A stretch of DNA of 13,230 bases from Archaeoglobaceae archaeon. GTDB lineage: Archaea > Halobacteriota > Archaeoglobi > Archaeoglobales > Archaeoglobaceae. Position numbers and translations under genes: made by a program. Shown here piece by piece: positions 10,640-13,230 of the stretch. The notes under the pieces were generated by a model, which did not search any database, had not been told where the DNA came from, and saw only the letters and a list, made by a program, of their open reading frames with translations. The stretch lies in assembly GCA_027016055.1 (NCBI GenBank), contig JALWBF010000044.1:1-13230 (forward strand), in the 5' to 3' direction. Within the stretch, counting starts at the first letter, position 1. Every line of letters begins with the position of its first letter.

Positions 10640-13230
10640 ATGAACGGAATGCAAAGAAAATTAATCGCCTTAGCTTTATTTCTGATCATAGATACGGTTC
10701 TATTTTACGTTGTAGCAGTTATCTATACCGATTATCTTTGGTTTAAGTCGTTGGGATTCGGAAAAGTGTTTCTAACGATGCTCAGCTACAGACTCGAGCT
10801 GTTTGGTTTAATATTCGCAATAACGTTTGCCATCCTCACGGCGAACGCTTTTATGCTTAAGAGAGGAGTTAAGGAGTTTCTGGGCGAACCTATTCGATAT
10901 CACCACTCGGTGGATCTGATAATCTCTTTAATAGTAGCCTATACGCTTTCGAACAACTGGTTGAGCCTGGTTTACTTTCTAAACGGCGTTAAATTTGGGC
11001 TAAGAGATCCGATATTCGGAAAGGATGTCTCGTTCTACGTATTCAAGCTTCCGTTCATAAAGACAGTTCTATCCTCAATCGTAATTACCTTATTTTTCAG
11101 TTTTATAATTGCTGTAATCTATTACGCCCACGTTTTCAGATGGGTTAAGAGCTTTGAGGAGCTTAAGGAGCTTTTTCCCCAAGCCGGCTACACGCACTTC
11201 GCGATCTTGTCCGCTTTCACCTTCATCTTAATTTCGGCATATCTGTATCTCGCGAGGTTCGATCTGCTCACATCTCAGCACGGAGTCGTTTCCGGAGCAA
11301 GCTGGACTGAAGTAAATGTCGTAATGCCAGCCATGCTCCTTATGTCCGTTCTATCCTTAATATTCGCCGGACTCTCACTCCACTTCGGAAGAAAAAGCTT
11401 CGAAAGCTTGGCTATCGTGTTCGTGACTTTTGCCGTTATTGCATTTTTTTCTCTCGGCTTAGTTCCGTTCACGATTCAGAAGTTTAAGGTCGAGCCGAAT
11501 GAACTTCAGATGGAGTGGAAGTATATAGGTTACAGTATAAATTATACGAAGTTTGCATACGGTCTTAATAATGTTGAAAAGCAAAGATACAACGTTTCCG
11601 AGAATCTGACTCTCGAAAAAATCGAGAGAAATAGGGGGACGATCGAAAACATAAGGCTCTGGGATCACCGTCCTCTTAAGGAAGTCTACAGGCAGATTCA
11701 GCAAATCAGACCGTATTACGTGATAAGGGATGTGGATGTCGACAGATACACAATAAACGGACGATACACTCAAGTTATGATATCGGCAAGAGAGCTTTCG
11801 ATAGATCTCCTTCCGACAATCGCCAAAACGTGGGTAAACGAGCATCTCATCTACACCCACGGCTACGGAGTCGTAGCATCGCCTGTCAATGCTATCTCCA
11901 AGGAAGGTCTACCTGAGCTCATAATTAAAGATATACCGCCCAAGGGGGAGATAAACGTGACTCAACCGCGTATTTACTTCGGTGAACTCACAAACGATTA
12001 CGTCATCGTCGATACGAAGCAGAAGGAGTTCGATTATCCTTTGGGCGATAGGAACGTCTTCAACGTTTACAAAGGAACGGCTGGAGTCAGGCTTAATTCG
12101 TATCTCAGAAAGCTGCTATTTTCGATAAGGTTCGGCGATGTAAACATAATTTTGAGTAAATACATCACCCCGGAAAGCAGAATTTTGATGCACAGGAACA
12201 TAATGGAAAGGATCAGAACGATAGCTCCCTTCTTTACCTACGATAACGACCCATACATAGCCGTGATAAACGGGAGGCTTTATTGGATAATAGATGCATA
12301 CACGACTCTGAACGATTTTCCTTACTCGGCTGTTTACAGCACGAAGTTCGGGGATATAAACTACATAAGGAATCCGGTTAAGGTTTTCATAGATGCCTAC
12401 AACGGAACGGTTGAGTTCTACATCGTTCAGAAAGAGCCTGTAATCGAAACGCTCGCGAAAGCCTTTCCGATGTTCAAAAGGGATATGGACGACGCTAAAA
12501 GAAGGCATATAAGGTATCCGGTCAACCTGTTTGAGATTCAGGCTGAAGTTTATTCGGTTTACCACATGGATAACGTCGAAACCTTCTACAATAGGGAGGA
12601 TGTATGGGAAATTCCTCAGGAGCTGTTTGAAGGTAAGAGAATCGAGATGGAACCCTACTACGTAATTTTAAGTTTGAAGGACGGGGAAAAGCCTGAGTTC
12701 GTTTTGATGCTACCCTTCACTCCGAAGGGTAGGGAAAACATGATAGCATGGATGTGCGCGAGATGCGATGGGAAGCATTACGGAGAAATACTGCTATACG
12801 AATTTCCGAAGGGTAAGCTTATCTACGGCCCCATGCAAATAGAAGCGAGAATAGATCAGAATCCGGAAATATCAAAGCTGTTTACGCTTTGGGGGCAGGT
12901 TGGATCGAGAGTTATAAGGGGGAATCTTCTGGTTATTCCGATCGAAGGATCGATTATCTACGTCGAACCTGTTTATTTGAAAGCGGAGGAAGCACATATT
13001 CCGGAGCTAAGAGGTGTAATAGTGGCATACGACGATCTCTTGGTAATGAAGCCGACGCTCAATGAAGCTTTGAAGGCTCTGTTCAGTGCTAAGCCTGCGT
13101 TGACAAAGGAAGTTAAAACTAAGGAATCCTTCAAGAAGCTCGTTAATGAGTGCGTTGAAACTTATAAGAAAGCTATGGAGAGCGTTAAATCTGGGAACTG
13201 GAGTGAGTTTGGCAGGATGCTTGAAAAACT
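10640..13230 (+). CDS. UPF0182 (COG1615) family membrane protein, 3' end cut by window
   Basis: An uninterrupted frame of 863 codons runs from ATG 10640 to the window end. The first 280 residues contain seven hydrophobic spans, near residues 8-30, 53-75, 93-116, 136-160, 182-204, 223-244 and 253-275. A long extracytoplasmic domain follows. Family motifs are DPIFGKDVSFYVFKLPF (from 123), QHGVVSGASWTEVNVVMP (from 213), NIRLWDHRPL (from 337), LIYTHGYGVVASPVN, TPESRILMHRN, RLYWIIDAYT, and LPFTPKGRENMIAWM. CARC at 706-709 could bind metal, but the family does not require it. The final visible part (LKALF, then a helix ending SGNWSEFGRMLEKL) matches the usual C-terminal helix, so only a few residues are missing. 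The family's function is unknown. The start is supported by a TATA-like box 25 bases upstream; an ATG at 10630 is in another frame. Confidence 0.88.
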   Translation, partial: MNGMQRKLIALALFLIIDTVLFYVVAVIYTDYLWFKSLGFGKVFLTMLSYRLELFGLIFAITFAILTANAFMLKRGVKEFLGEPIRYHHSVDLIISLIVAYTLSNNWLSLVYFLNGVKFGLRDPIFGKDVSFYVFKLPFIKTVLSSIVITLFFSFIIAVIYYAHVFRWVKSFEELKELFPQAGYTHFAILSAFTFILISAYLYLARFDLLTSQHGVVSGASWTEVNVVMPAMLLMSVLSLIFAGLSLHFGRKSFESLAIVFVTFAVIAFFSLGLVPFTIQKFKVEPNELQMEWKYIGYSINYTKFAYGLNNVEKQRYNVSENLTLEKIERNRGTIENIRLWDHRPLKEVYRQIQQIRPYYVIRDVDVDRYTINGRYTQVMISARELSIDLLPTIAKTWVNEHLIYTHGYGVVASPVNAISKEGLPELIIKDIPPKGEINVTQPRIYFGELTNDYVIVDTKQKEFDYPLGDRNVFNVYKGTAGVRLNSYLRKLLFSIRFGDVNIILSKYITPESRILMHRNIMERIRTIAPFFTYDNDPYIAVINGRLYWIIDAYTTLNDFPYSAVYSTKFGDINYIRNPVKVFIDAYNGTVEFYIVQKEPVIETLAKAFPMFKRDMDDAKRRHIRYPVNLFEIQAEVYSVYHMDNVETFYNREDVWEIPQELFEGKRIEMEPYYVILSLKDGEKPEFVLMLPFTPKGRENMIAWMCARCDGKHYGEILLYEFPKGKLIYGPMQIEARIDQNPEISKLFTLWGQVGSRVIRGNLLVIPIEGSIIYVEPVYLKAEEAHIPELRGVIVAYDDLLVMKPTLNEALKALFSAKPALTKEVKTKESFKKLVNECVETYKKAMESVKSGNWSEFGRMLEK

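Noticed and set aside
1..13230. CRISPR arrays, tRNA or rRNA genes, insertion sequences
   Set aside because: No regularly spaced repeats, cloverleaf-like sequences or transposase motifs were seen when reading both strands.

Overview
The window looks like chromosomal DNA of a thermophilic euryarchaeon close to Archaeoglobus. The ammonium transporter matches my memory of A. fulgidus Amt-1, including the C-terminal tail ending ISQHGEVAYT. TruD and chorismate synthase are also archaeal-looking. Many genes show an archaeal pattern: an A+T-rich TATA-like box about 25 bases before the start codon and no Shine-Dalgarno sequence, suggesting leaderless transcripts. The lineage call is inference from remembered family features, not from a search.

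Layout: (1) positions 3-569 are the end of a gene with a glutamine-amidotransferase-like (DUF4350/IFT52-like) fold. (2) hyuA (648-2705) and hyuB (4885-6588) encode the two subunits of a hydantoinase/oxoprolinase/acetone-carboxylase-type enzyme. Such genes normally lie side by side, but here about 2.2 kb separates them. (3) The intervening DNA (about 2670-4884) is more A+T rich. It holds a VapBC-type toxin-antitoxin pair, a gene for a probable exported lipoprotein with signs of decay at both ends, an A+T-rich tandem duplication that could end transcription from both sides, and a minus-strand gene remnant with two in-frame stop codons that is cut off at the start of hyuB. I read this as an accessory insertion. 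(4) glnK and amt (minus strand) form a translationally coupled ammonium uptake and sensing unit, with three 10-bp-phased TCATAA repeats upstream of the amt promoter. (5) aroC (minus) and truD (plus) diverge from a 60-bp intergenic region that appears to carry back-to-back leaderless promoters. (6) A UPF0182-family membrane protein (10640 onward) runs off the right edge.

The housekeeping parts are ordinary. The points most worth a second look are the insertion that splits hyuA from hyuB, the decaying lipoprotein and remnant genes inside it, the palindromic repeats before the lipoprotein gene, and the phased repeats before amt. I did not find a convincing new multi-gene system; the insert is the only candidate and much of it looks degenerate.
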